Shown here in pieces: positions 1 through 5,814 of a stretch of DNA of 14,168 bases (its first letter is position 1; each line of letters begins with the position of its first letter). Under the pieces are notes generated by a model. The model did no database searches, was not told where the DNA came from, and saw nothing but the letters and a program-made list of their open reading frames with translations. Made by a program: the position numbers and the translations under genes. The stretch comes from an uncultured Collinsella sp. (lineage in GTDB: Bacteria; Actinomycetota; Coriobacteriia; Coriobacteriales; Coriobacteriaceae), in contig CAUBMI010000055.1 of the NCBI GenBank assembly GCA_958436995.1, positions 1 through 14,168 on the forward strand. The letters are read 5' to 3'.

Positions 1-149
1 CCGGCGAGATCTTTGTGGTGCGGCCGAGCGAATCGGTGAAGGTGCCGTCGCTGTGTCGCGAGCCCGATGAACTTGAACGCATCTACCAGATTGGTCGCCG
101 CGATGCGGAGGCGACCTTGCCGGCGTTGGAATCGTATCTGGCGGGGTAG
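1..149 (+). CDS. Patatin-like phospholipase family protein, C-terminal end (partial)
   Basis: The frame is open from base 3 to a TAG at 147-149 and gives 48 residues. The reading contains IFVVRPSESVKV followed by a REPDELERIYQIGRRDAE segment. This matches the usual C-terminal tail of bacterial patatin-like proteins (a stretch of the IFVIRP type, then a DPEKLxxLYxLGRRDAE helix). Patatins are Ser-Asp acyl hydrolases acting on lipids, but the catalytic GxSxG and DGG motifs would lie upstream of the window, so activity cannot be judged. No clear T-rich terminator follows. The palindrome array at 172-341 begins 22 bases after the stop. Family call is from the tail only, so moderately sure. Confidence 0.68.
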   Translation, partial: GEIFVVRPSESVKVPSLCREPDELERIYQIGRRDAEATLPALESYLAG

Positions 150-171
150 GGCAAGCTGCCGTGGACTCGGC

Positions 172-341
172 GGAAAGCGCGTCCCAGAATGAGCGCTCAG
201 AACGGGTTACAGTTTCCCAAGCGGTGGGGTTTCGGAAAGTACGTCCCGGAATATGCGTTCAGACTGGGATGCGGTTTCCCGTTGAGCCTCTATATGGAAA
301 GCGCATCCCGGAATGGAGGTCCAAACTGGGATGCGCTTTCC
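172..341. repeat. Array of three 46-bp palindromic repeats with 62-bp period
   Basis: Three units lie at 172-217, 234-279 and 296-341. Each is exactly 46 bp, separated by 16-bp unrelated spacers, so unit starts are exactly 62 bp apart. The third is the most perfect: GGAAAGCGCATCCC (296-309) is the exact reverse complement of GGGATGCGCTTTCC (328-341), with an 18-nt loop. Units 1 and 2 keep the GGAAAG outer ends, the TCCC/GGG positions and the TTTCC closing end but carry mismatches. There is no T-tract, so it is not a standard terminator, although the hairpins could slow read-through between the convergent patatin and thiE genes. It resembles REP/REPIN-type intergenic palindromes. Function unknown. 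Confidence 0.8.
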
Positions 342-385
342 GCTATTGAAGATATGAGGCTGCGAATCAGCTGTTCGGCCTATGC

Positions 386-1081
386 CTATGCCTGCTGCCA
401 GGTGTCGACGAGCTCCTTGGCCGCGGCGTAGGGATCATCGGCGCTGCAGACGGCGCTCACCACAAAGAAGCCGTCGACGCCGGTGGCCTTAAGCTGCGGC
501 AGGTCGGCCGTCTTGACGCCGCCGCCCACCACGATGGGCACGGGGCTTGCCGCGTGGAGTGCGGCCAGGTCCTCAAAGCTTTTGGTGATGATAGAGCCAT
601 CGGCCGCGCGTCCGCAGTCGCGCTTGGTCTCGGTCTCGTGGAGCGGGCCGATGCCAAGGTAGTCGACCAAACTCATGTCGGCGGTCTTGACGTACTCGAG
701 CATCTCCTCGCAACGGGCCGAAAGGCCCACGATGGCATCGGGGCCCAAAAGTTTGCGGCAGACCTCGACGGGAATATCGCTCTGGCCCACGTGCACGCCG
801 TCGACAGCAATGCCCTGCTCGCGCGCGGCGAGTACGCAGTCCAGGCGGTCGTCGATCAGCAAAGCGACCTGACCGGTCTTGCCAGCCTGTGCGATTGCCT
901 GCGCGGCGCCGCCGGTCAGCGCGATGATCTCGCGGGCGCTTGCCACCTTGGAGCGCACCTGGATGCAGGTAAAGCCGGCATCGAGTGCCTGGGCCACCAC
1001 ATCGCCCACGGGGCGCCCGAGCGTGTTTTCGGGGCCGAGTACCAGATAGGCCGAGATATCAAGGTTGTCGCGGATGCTCAT
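386..1081 (-). CDS. thiE: Thiamine-phosphate synthase
   Basis: A 231-residue TIM-barrel enzyme that couples hydroxyethylthiazole phosphate to HMP-PP, giving thiamine phosphate and pyrophosphate in the cytoplasm. Visible family landmarks are IQVRSK (family QLREK), DDRLD (family NDRVD), GVHVGQSD, LLGPDAIVGLS, the phosphate-binding YLGIGPLHETETKRD segment, IVVGGGV and DGFFVVSAV near the C-terminus. The length is normal for the family. The ATG (1081-1079) overlaps the stop of the upstream gene as ATGA, and GGAGGA lies 7 nt before it, so translation is probably coupled. It is the last gene of the thiM - thiamine-binding - thiE operon and falls under the TPP riboswitch at 2326-2418. The substitution of Asn by Asp in DDRLD is a mild family variant. 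Confidence 0.93.
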   Translation of the reverse strand: MSIRDNLDISAYLVLGPENTLGRPVGDVVAQALDAGFTCIQVRSKVASAREIIALTGGAAQAIAQAGKTGQVALLIDDRLDCVLAAREQGIAVDGVHVGQSDIPVEVCRKLLGPDAIVGLSARCEEMLEYVKTADMSLVDYLGIGPLHETETKRDCGRAADGSIITKSFEDLAALHAASPVPIVVGGGVKTADLPQLKATGVDGFFVVSAVCSADDPYAAAKELVDTWQQA

Positions 1082-1419
1082 CGTGATTCCTCCTGCTTTT
1101 TGATCTGTGCTTCCATGCGCTCGAGTTTGCCGGTCATGGTGTCGGTAAATCCGGGTCGAATATCGGCTTTGAGCACGACTTCGGTGCGGATGCCCTTGCT
1201 CGCCAACACAAAGGTCGCGTCGCGCACGACCTGCATGACCTCGTCCCAGTCGCCCTCGATCTCGGTGAACATCGAGGTGGTGCGGTTGGGAAGGCCGCTC
1301 TCGCGAATGACACGCACGACCTCGGCGACCTCGGCGGACAGCTCATCGCCGGTACCGCATGGGGCGATGGCCACGGCGACGAGTGTGTTCATGCCGGCAT
1401 CGGTTGCGGGCTCGGACAT
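1078..1419 (-). CDS. Thiamine-binding protein of the MTH1187/YkoF family
   Basis: A 113-residue ferredoxin-like single-domain protein. The reading MNTLVAVAIAPCGTG, then EVVRVIRESGLP, TTSMFTEIEGDWDEVMQVV and the C-terminal DTMTGKLERMEAQI follow the Thiamine_BP (PF01910) pattern of a beta strand, a helix, TxxEGD and a closing KxxxxE helix. Members bind thiamine or its HMP moiety and are thought to help thiamine/HMP supply. The exact role is not settled. The ATG at 1419 is preceded by GAGGAGG with an 8-nt spacer, and the gap to the thiM stop is 3 nt. An internal Met at residue 10 lines up with the usual family start, so a shorter product is possible, but the ribosome site favours 1419. The stop overlaps the thiE start. 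The context in a TPP-riboswitch operon supports the call. Confidence 0.85.
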   Translation of the reverse strand: MSEPATDAGMNTLVAVAIAPCGTGDELSAEVAEVVRVIRESGLPNRTTSMFTEIEGDWDEVMQVVRDATFVLASKGIRTEVVLKADIRPGFTDTMTGKLERMEAQIKKQEESR

Positions 1420-1422
1420 GGC

Positions 1423-2262
1423 TTATGCCTCCTCGAGCTCGAGTCGGTTATCGGCAATGTCCTGGGCGGTCGCGCGGTAGAGCTCGTCGATAAAGGCGAC
1501 CTTAAAGCTTGCCGGGGCATCGGCGACGGCGGCGGCACGCGTGCCGGCAACGTTGTAGACGGCGGTGCCGCAGACGGCTGCCGTAAACGGGTCGGCGGCG
1601 CAGGCGTACACGGCCAGCACGCCGCCCTGCGAACAACCGCAGCCGGTGATCTTGGACATGAGCGGGCTGCCGCCGTGGGACTTGGCCACGGTCGTGCCGT
1701 CGGTAATCAGGTCGACTTCGCCCGAGACCACAACGGCGCCGCCGGTGTAGCGGGCGAGCGCCACGGCGGCGCCGCGGGCGGCGTCTACCGTGTCGGTGGT
1801 ATCGACACCGCGCACGCGACTCAGATCGGCCGCTTCGCCCTCAAGGCCCCACAGGCCGGCGAGCGCGATAATCTCGGAGGCATTGCCGCGCACGATGGCG
1901 GGTTTGTACTGCTTGAGTTCGCCTACCAGTTGGGTGCGCAGGCTGCCGATGCCCAGGCCCACCGGATCGAGCACCCAGGGCTTGCCGGCGTCGTGTGCCG
2001 CCTTGGCCGCGCGGGGAATCGTCTGCTCGTAGATGGGGAAGAGTGTGCCCATGTTCAGATAGATGGCGCCGCCGCCGGCAACGAGCGCCTCGCCCTCGTC
2101 GGGCAGATAGACCATGGCGGCCGATCCGCCCACGGCGAGCTGCGCGTTGGCGACAAAGTCAATCGTCACCGTGTTGGTGATGGAGCCCGCCATCGGATTG
2201 GTGGCGCGAATCTCCTCCACGGCCTTGACCACGTTTTGCTTGAGCTGTTTCGAATCGATCAC
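1423..2262 (-). CDS. thiM: Hydroxyethylthiazole kinase
   Basis: A 279-residue ribokinase-fold enzyme that phosphorylates 5-(2-hydroxyethyl)-4-methylthiazole with ATP, salvaging the thiazole half of thiamine. Landmarks are TNTVTIDFVANAQLAVGGSAAM (residues 30-50), VLDPVG (97-102), the ATP-side RGNASE (125-130) and TGCGC (206-210), which carries the conserved catalytic-region Cys. The start is GTG at 2262: AAGGAGG precedes it with an 8-nt spacer, and the nearby ATG at 2269 is out of frame. The segment after VLDPVG reads GLGIGSLRT where most homologues have GAT-S/P-xRT, a small divergence in the thiazole-pocket region. It is the first gene of the thi operon, directly behind the riboswitch terminator. 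No thiD or thiC is next to it. Confidence 0.93.
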   Translation of the reverse strand: MIDSKQLKQNVVKAVEEIRATNPMAGSITNTVTIDFVANAQLAVGGSAAMVYLPDEGEALVAGGGAIYLNMGTLFPIYEQTIPRAAKAAHDAGKPWVLDPVGLGIGSLRTQLVGELKQYKPAIVRGNASEIIALAGLWGLEGEAADLSRVRGVDTTDTVDAARGAAVALARYTGGAVVVSGEVDLITDGTTVAKSHGGSPLMSKITGCGCSQGGVLAVYACAADPFTAAVCGTAVYNVAGTRAAAVADAPASFKVAFIDELYRATAQDIADNRLELEEA

Positions 2263-2283
2263 TGCACATGCCTCCTTGGCATA

Positions 2284-2315
2284 GAAAAGGGGCGCTGTGC
2301 ATAGACAGCGCCCCT
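2284..2315 (-). terminator. Intrinsic terminator of the TPP riboswitch
   Basis: A perfect 11-bp inverted repeat, AGGGGCGCTGT (2288-2298) and ACAGCGCCCCT (2305-2315), has a 6-nt loop. On the minus strand it is followed by TTTT (2287-2284). It lies between the aptamer and the thiM ribosome binding site, the expected place for the expression platform of a transcription-terminating THI element. Confidence 0.85.
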
Positions 2316-2325
2316 AAAAAGGCGG

Positions 2326-2418
2326 CATGCTCCCTACGCCAGCATTAACTGACAGGTTCAAAGGATTGGGCCCCATGCCCTCTCAGCCTTGTGGTTTGCA
2401 CCGCCGGCACTCCCGCAT
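2326..2418 (-). promoter_or_regulatory. TPP riboswitch (THI element)
   Basis: Read on the minus strand, the leader shows the canonical THI order: GGGAGTGCC, then CTGAGAGGGC (2386-2377), then CCTTTGAACCTG (2364-2353), TTAATGCTGGCGTAGGGA and a closing GCAT. ATGC near 2418 pairs with GCAT near 2327 to close P1. Known members bind thiamine pyrophosphate and switch off downstream genes. Here it precedes a terminator and thiM, so high TPP should prematurely end transcription of the thi operon. Confidence 0.95.
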
Positions 2419-2435
2419 CGAATCTGTTGTTCCCT

Positions 2436-2464
2436 ATACTAGCGCACCTGCCAAAAAGGGACAG
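2436..2464 (-). promoter_or_regulatory. Probable thi operon promoter
   Basis: On the minus strand TAGTAT (2441-2436) sits about 18 nt before the riboswitch, giving a start near 2429. The -35 position with a 17-nt spacer is CTGTCC (2464-2459), a poor match, and it lies inside the left arm of the palindrome at 2446-2547. Placement fits the transcript; the -35 is weak. Confidence 0.45.
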
Positions 2465-2547
2465 GTTTATTTTGGCAGGTAACAACTGGGGCTTTGCGTT
2501 TTCCCAGATAAAACCTGCCAATATAAACCTGTCTCTTTTTGGCAGGT
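2446..2547. repeat. 102-bp concentric palindrome between divergent promoters
   Basis: Two 35-bp arms (2446-2480 and 2513-2547) are inverted copies with only two mismatches. They surround a 32-bp centre that contains CTGGG (2486-2490) and CCCAG (2503-2507), on the same symmetry centre (2496.5). Each arm is itself bounded by ACCTGCCA and TGGCAGGT, so the arms are palindromic at their ends as well. It has the look of a small non-autonomous or REPIN-like element. No transposase or target-site duplication is obvious. It separates the thi operon promoter from the HAD gene promoter, and its arms reach into the -35 position of both. Confidence 0.85.
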
Positions 2548-2556
2548 CGGTACAAT
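2528..2556 (+). promoter_or_regulatory. Probable promoter of the HAD-LysR pair
   Basis: TACAAT (2551-2556) is a good -10, 31 nt before the ATG at 2588. At a 16-17 nt spacing the -35 position is CCTGTC/CTGTCT inside the right palindrome arm. It is the mirror image of the arrangement at the thi promoter. The -35 is a weak match to consensus. Confidence 0.45.
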
Positions 2557-2587
2557 AGACGGGATTAAGAATGACCGAGGGGGCCTT

Positions 2588-3496
2588 ATGATTAAACTTG
2601 TGCTGACCGATATGGACGATACGCTGATTCCAGCCGGGCATGACGGCGCCAGCGACTACGCCATCGAGGGCATTCATGCCATGCAGGCGGCGGGTCTGCA
2701 CTTTGGCCCGGTTTCGGGTCGCCAGCCCTCCGCGATGGGCTGGATGTTCCGCAATCGCGCCGAGTGCTTCTCGACCGGCGCGTTCTGCAACGGCCAGGTC
2801 ATGTTTGTGGACGGCGAGGTGGTAGCCTCGCATGCGACCGACAATGCCGCCCTTATGCGCTTGGCTGACTACTTGGAGCAAGAGACCGACGATACGTATC
2901 TGAAGGTCTACGGCCTGGGCGATGACTTTTGGGGCAACGATGCCTATTGTGTGACGAGCGACCCCGAGCGCGTGCGCCGCGCCATGGAGTCGGGCGGCAA
3001 CGCATGGCTCAAGGGCGAAGAAGCCCCGTGCCGTCCTGTCGTCGATGACGCGTCGGCGTTCAAGGCGAATATCTGGAGTGCTCGTTCGCGTGAGGAGCTC
3101 GCAGAGCTACGCGAGCGCGTTGCCGCTGAGGTGCCGGAACTCTCGCTCGTGTTTCCCAATAATCGTGTGCGCCTGTTCGACATTCTTCCAGCAGGTTGGG
3201 ACAAGGGTTGCGCCGCGCTGGAGCTGGCGCGCGCTTTGGACCTGACGTCCGACGAGGTGGCCGTATTTGGCGACTCCGATAACGATCTGCCCATGATCGA
3301 TGCCGTTCCCAACTCCGTTGCGGTCGCCAATGCCAACGAGGCCGTCACGGCTGCCGCGCGCTGGCATATCGGCGCTGCGGCAGACGATGCGGTTGCCGGG
3401 GCTCTGCATCAGATTGCCGCCTGCGCCGCGACGGGGGAGATGCCGTCGTTTATGCGTCAGGCAGATGCGGCGGGTTCGGGTATCGCGGACGTCTAG
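2588..3496 (+). CDS. HAD-superfamily (Cof-type, IIB) phosphatase
   Basis: A 302-residue cytoplasmic HAD hydrolase of the Cof type. Motif I is DMDDT (residues 8-12: nucleophile Asp8, acid Asp10), motif II is VSGR with Ser53, motif III is Lys206 in AGWDKG, and motif IV is GDSDND (228-233). The cap between motifs II and III is the large IIB alpha/beta type. All catalytic residues are present, so it should be active. The family dephosphorylates sugar phosphates, phosphorylated cofactors and similar small molecules, and the substrate cannot be read from sequence. The ATG is preceded by GAGGGGG with a 4-nt spacer. Only 10 nt separate its TAG from the LysR gene start, so the two are probably one transcript. 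Confidence 0.9.
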   Translation: MIKLVLTDMDDTLIPAGHDGASDYAIEGIHAMQAAGLHFGPVSGRQPSAMGWMFRNRAECFSTGAFCNGQVMFVDGEVVASHATDNAALMRLADYLEQETDDTYLKVYGLGDDFWGNDAYCVTSDPERVRRAMESGGNAWLKGEEAPCRPVVDDASAFKANIWSARSREELAELRERVAAEVPELSLVFPNNRVRLFDILPAGWDKGCAALELARALDLTSDEVAVFGDSDNDLPMIDAVPNSVAVANANEAVTAAARWHIGAAADDAVAGALHQIAACAATGEMPSFMRQADAAGSGIADV

Positions 3497-3506
3497 GGAG
3501 GCCATC

Positions 3507-4403
3507 ATGAAGCTTCAACAGCTCAGGTATGTCGTCAAAGTTGCCGAATGCGGCAGCATCACCGAGGCCTCGCGCCGGCTCTTTGTGTCGCAGCCTTCGA
3601 TTACCGCGTCGATCCGCGATCTCGAAAACGAGATGGGTGTGCACATCTTTGAGCGCACCAACAAGGGTGTCATTGTGTCCGAGGAGGGCGAGACCTTCTT
3701 GGGCTACGCGCGCCAGGTGCTCGATCAGGCGGATCTGCTCGAAGGCAAGTACAAGGGCGCGTCCGAGCAGGTGCCGCACTTTAGTGTGAGCTGCCAGCAT
3801 TATTCCTTTGCCGTCAACGCGTTTGTCGATGTGATCCGTGAGTTCGATGCCGCGCGATATGACTTTACCCTGCGCGAGGAGCAGACTCACGAGATTATCG
3901 AGGACGTCGCGCATATGAAAAGCGAACTGGGCATCCTGTACTTATCCGAGCATAACCGCGAGGTTATCGAGCGCATGCTGGCGGCCAACGAGCTCGTATT
4001 CGAGGGGCTTTTCTGCGCCACGCCGCATGTCTTCGTCTGTGCCGACCATCCGCTGGCGGCCCGCTCCAGCGTGACGCTCGAGGACTTGGAAGACTATCCG
4101 TTCCTGTCCTACGAGCAGGGCAGTTACAACTCGTTTTACTATTCCGAGGAGCTGACCTCGACGTTTGAGCGTCGCAAGAATATCCGCGTGCGCGACCGTG
4201 CGACGCTGTTCAATTTGGCCATGGGCCTCAACGGCTACACGGTATGCTCGGGCGTGATCAGCCACGAGCTCAACGGCCCCGGCATTATCTCGATTCCGCT
4301 CGATGTGGATGAGTACATGGAGATCGGCATCATCACGCGCAAGAACACGACGCTTACGCGCTACGGTCAAGCCTATATCGACGCGATCCGTCAGCATATC
4401 TAG
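3507..4403 (+). CDS. LysR-family transcriptional regulator
   Basis: A 298-residue LTTR. The N-terminal winged helix-turn-helix is clear in residues 1-60: MKLQQLRYVVKVAECGSITE, then ASRRLFVSQPSITASIRDLE, then ERTNKGVIVSEEGE. The linker helix follows, then a periplasmic-binding-like effector domain to the C-terminus. The start is the ATG at 3507 behind GGGAGG. The frame stays open upstream to about 3300, but that part overlaps the HAD gene and is not LTTR-like. It lies 10 nt after the HAD gene and points towards the MetE-like gene 155 bp downstream, whose upstream region carries a palindrome of LTTR type at 4450-4472. It is therefore a good candidate activator of that gene. The effector is unknown. 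Confidence 0.92.
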   Translation: MKLQQLRYVVKVAECGSITEASRRLFVSQPSITASIRDLENEMGVHIFERTNKGVIVSEEGETFLGYARQVLDQADLLEGKYKGASEQVPHFSVSCQHYSFAVNAFVDVIREFDAARYDFTLREEQTHEIIEDVAHMKSELGILYLSEHNREVIERMLAANELVFEGLFCATPHVFVCADHPLAARSSVTLEDLEDYPFLSYEQGSYNSFYYSEELTSTFERRKNIRVRDRATLFNLAMGLNGYTVCSGVISHELNGPGIISIPLDVDEYMEIGIITRKNTTLTRYGQAYIDAIRQHI

Positions 4404-4449
4404 ACTGCTGCGTCCTGCACAGGTCAAATCTCTTCATGGCAGTCCCAAC

Positions 4450-4492
4450 TGATATAGGAAGCATCTATATCAAACTGTTATAAACGTATATT
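4450..4492 (+). promoter_or_regulatory. LysR-type operator and adjacent -10 upstream of the MetE-like gene
   Basis: TGATATAG (4450-4457) and CTATATCA (4465-4472) are perfect inverted 8-mers with a 7-nt spacer, and they include the LTTR T-N11-A core (T4455 to A4467). A candidate -10, TATATT, lies at 4487-4492. It would put the palindrome over a poorly conserved -35, typical of an activator-dependent promoter. Regulator assignment to the adjacent LysR gene is inference. Confidence 0.6.
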
Positions 4493-4504
4493 TTACGATG
4501 GCTA

Positions 4505-4518
4505 TATGAGCGCTCATA
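4505..4518. promoter_or_regulatory. Perfect 14-bp palindrome, possible second operator
   Basis: TATGAGCGCTCATA is a complete palindrome, 12-25 nt downstream of the candidate -10 and 40 nt before the start of the MetE-like gene. It would lie in the early transcribed leader, so it could be a repressor site or a short hairpin. The inner ten bases also occur in the loop of the first repeat unit at 190-199. Confidence 0.4.
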
Positions 4519-4558
4519 CTCTGTCCCAGTAAAGCAACCAATGCAAAGGGAGATATCT

Positions 4559-5692
4559 ATGAGCACTTCGATTCAACCGAACGCGCCGTTTCGTGCCGAT
4601 ATCGTCGGCAGTTTTCTTCGTCCGCAGGCCGTAAAGGATGCCCGCGCTGCCTATGCGGCAGGCACGCTTGATGCCGAGGGGCTTAAGGCCGTCGAGGAAG
4701 AGGCTATTCGCGACCTGGTGGACAAGCAAAAGGCCGCCGGCCTGCAGGTCATCACCGATGGCGAGTTCCGCCGCAGCTACTGGCACCTCGATTTTATGTG
4801 GGGGCTGAACGGCGTCGAGCGTCGCACCTCGCGTACGGGCTATATGTTCCACGATGAGGAGACCACCGCCGACACCGCCGTGGTAACCGGTCCCATTAGC
4901 GGCGAGAACCATCCGTTCGTCGAGCACTTCAAATTTGTCAAGGCGCTCGAGGGGGAGGGCCAGGTCGCGCGGCAAACTATTCCGGCGCCGATCCAGACGT
5001 TCTCCGAAGTCACGCTCGACCGCTGCGATGGCCAGCAGGAGAGCCTGCGCGCTGTCTATAAGACCGACGAAGAGCTCGCCGACGCCATCGCGGCGGCATA
5101 CCGCACCGTGATTGCCGACCTGTATGCCGCAGGCTGCCGCAACATTCAATTTGATGACTGCACCTGGGGCATCTATTGCGATACCGACTTTGTGGCAAAG
5201 ACTGGTATGAGCCCGGTCGACCTGCAAAAGGTGTCCGAGCTGGGCGTGGCGCTCAACAACGCTGCCATCGAGGGCAAGCCCGACGACCTGGTCATCAACA
5301 CGCATGTGTGCCGTGGTAATTACCACTCCACCTATGCCTTCGAGGGCGGCTATGACCCCATCGCGCCGTACCTGTTCGCACACGAGAACGTCGATGCGTT
5401 TTACCTTGAGTTCGATACGCCGCGTGCCGGTGGCTTTGAGCCGCTCAAGTACGTTGCCCCCGGCAAGAAGGTCGTGTTGGGCCTAGTGACCACCAAGGCC
5501 GCTGAGCTTGAGGACGAGGATGCCATCGTCGAGCGTATTCACGAGGCTGCAAAGTATGTTCCGCTCGAGAACCTGTATCTGTCGCCCCAGTGCGGTTTTG
5601 CTAGTTGCGAGATTGGCAACAAGTTGACCGAGGACGAGCAATGGGCAAAGATCGCGCTGGTCAAACGCATTGCCGAGCGTGTTTGGAAGTAG
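4559..5692 (+). CDS. MetE/YxjG-type cobalamin-independent methionine synthase-like methyltransferase
   Basis: A 377-residue single TIM-barrel protein equivalent to the C-terminal catalytic half of MetE; B. subtilis YxjG/YxjH have the same size. The zinc ligands of the MetE family are in place: His249 and Cys251 in NTHVCRGN, Glu284 in YLEFDTPRAGGFEP, and Cys345 in LSPQCGFAS. The N-terminal part reads RADIVGSFLRP and VITDGEFRRSYWHLDF as in YxjG relatives. It should transfer a methyl group to a thiol such as homocysteine. The methyl donor is uncertain because the MetE N-terminal folate-binding half is absent. The start is ATG 4559 behind AAAGGGAG. An ATG at 4541 lacks a ribosome site. It lies behind the LysR gene and its probable operator. 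No SAM riboswitch or T-box is seen. Confidence 0.87.
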   Translation: MSTSIQPNAPFRADIVGSFLRPQAVKDARAAYAAGTLDAEGLKAVEEEAIRDLVDKQKAAGLQVITDGEFRRSYWHLDFMWGLNGVERRTSRTGYMFHDEETTADTAVVTGPISGENHPFVEHFKFVKALEGEGQVARQTIPAPIQTFSEVTLDRCDGQQESLRAVYKTDEELADAIAAAYRTVIADLYAAGCRNIQFDDCTWGIYCDTDFVAKTGMSPVDLQKVSELGVALNNAAIEGKPDDLVINTHVCRGNYHSTYAFEGGYDPIAPYLFAHENVDAFYLEFDTPRAGGFEPLKYVAPGKKVVLGLVTTKAAELEDEDAIVERIHEAAKYVPLENLYLSPQCGFASCEIGNKLTEDEQWAKIALVKRIAERVWK

Positions 5693-5739
5693 CAGTAACG
5701 TTCGCAGGTGACGGCGCGTGCGAGACATGGTGCATCGCG

Positions 5740-5788
5740 TACAATGGTTCGGATCGTATCGTTCGGGCAGGTTATCCGATATGCCCGA
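5740..5788 (+). promoter_or_regulatory. Possible promoter and leader hairpin of the uracil-type permease
   Basis: TACAAT (5740-5745) is a plausible -10, but no good -35 is visible. Downstream, TCGGGCA (5763-5769) and TGCCCGA (5782-5788) form a perfect 7-bp inverted repeat with a 12-nt loop in the leader. No T-tract and no recognisable PyrR attenuator or other riboswitch is present. Confidence 0.35.
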
Positions 5789-5814
5789 TCGCCCTTCCAT
5801 TCGAAAGGACATCC

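Noticed and set aside
172..341. CRISPR array reading of the three regularly spaced repeats
   Set aside because: Repeats differ from each other, spacers are only 16 nt, there are only three units, each repeat is a long full palindrome, and no cas gene is near.
161..431. Small plus-strand open frames of 62 and 80 codons
   Set aside because: They run through the palindrome array and the thiE 3' end, have no ribosome site and resemble no family.
2446..2547. Insertion sequence or complete MITE call for the large palindrome
   Set aside because: No target-site duplication can be confirmed at its ends and no copy elsewhere in the window allows a boundary test, so it is listed only as a palindromic repeat.
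3300..3506. Upstream extension of the LysR frame as a fusion with the HAD gene
   Set aside because: The stretch overlaps the HAD C-terminus in another frame, and the LTTR fold starts exactly at the ATG at 3507 with a good ribosome site.
5693..5814. PyrR-type attenuator before the uracil-type permease
   Set aside because: There is one 7-bp hairpin but no T-tract, no anti-terminator pair and no recognisable PyrR-binding loop.
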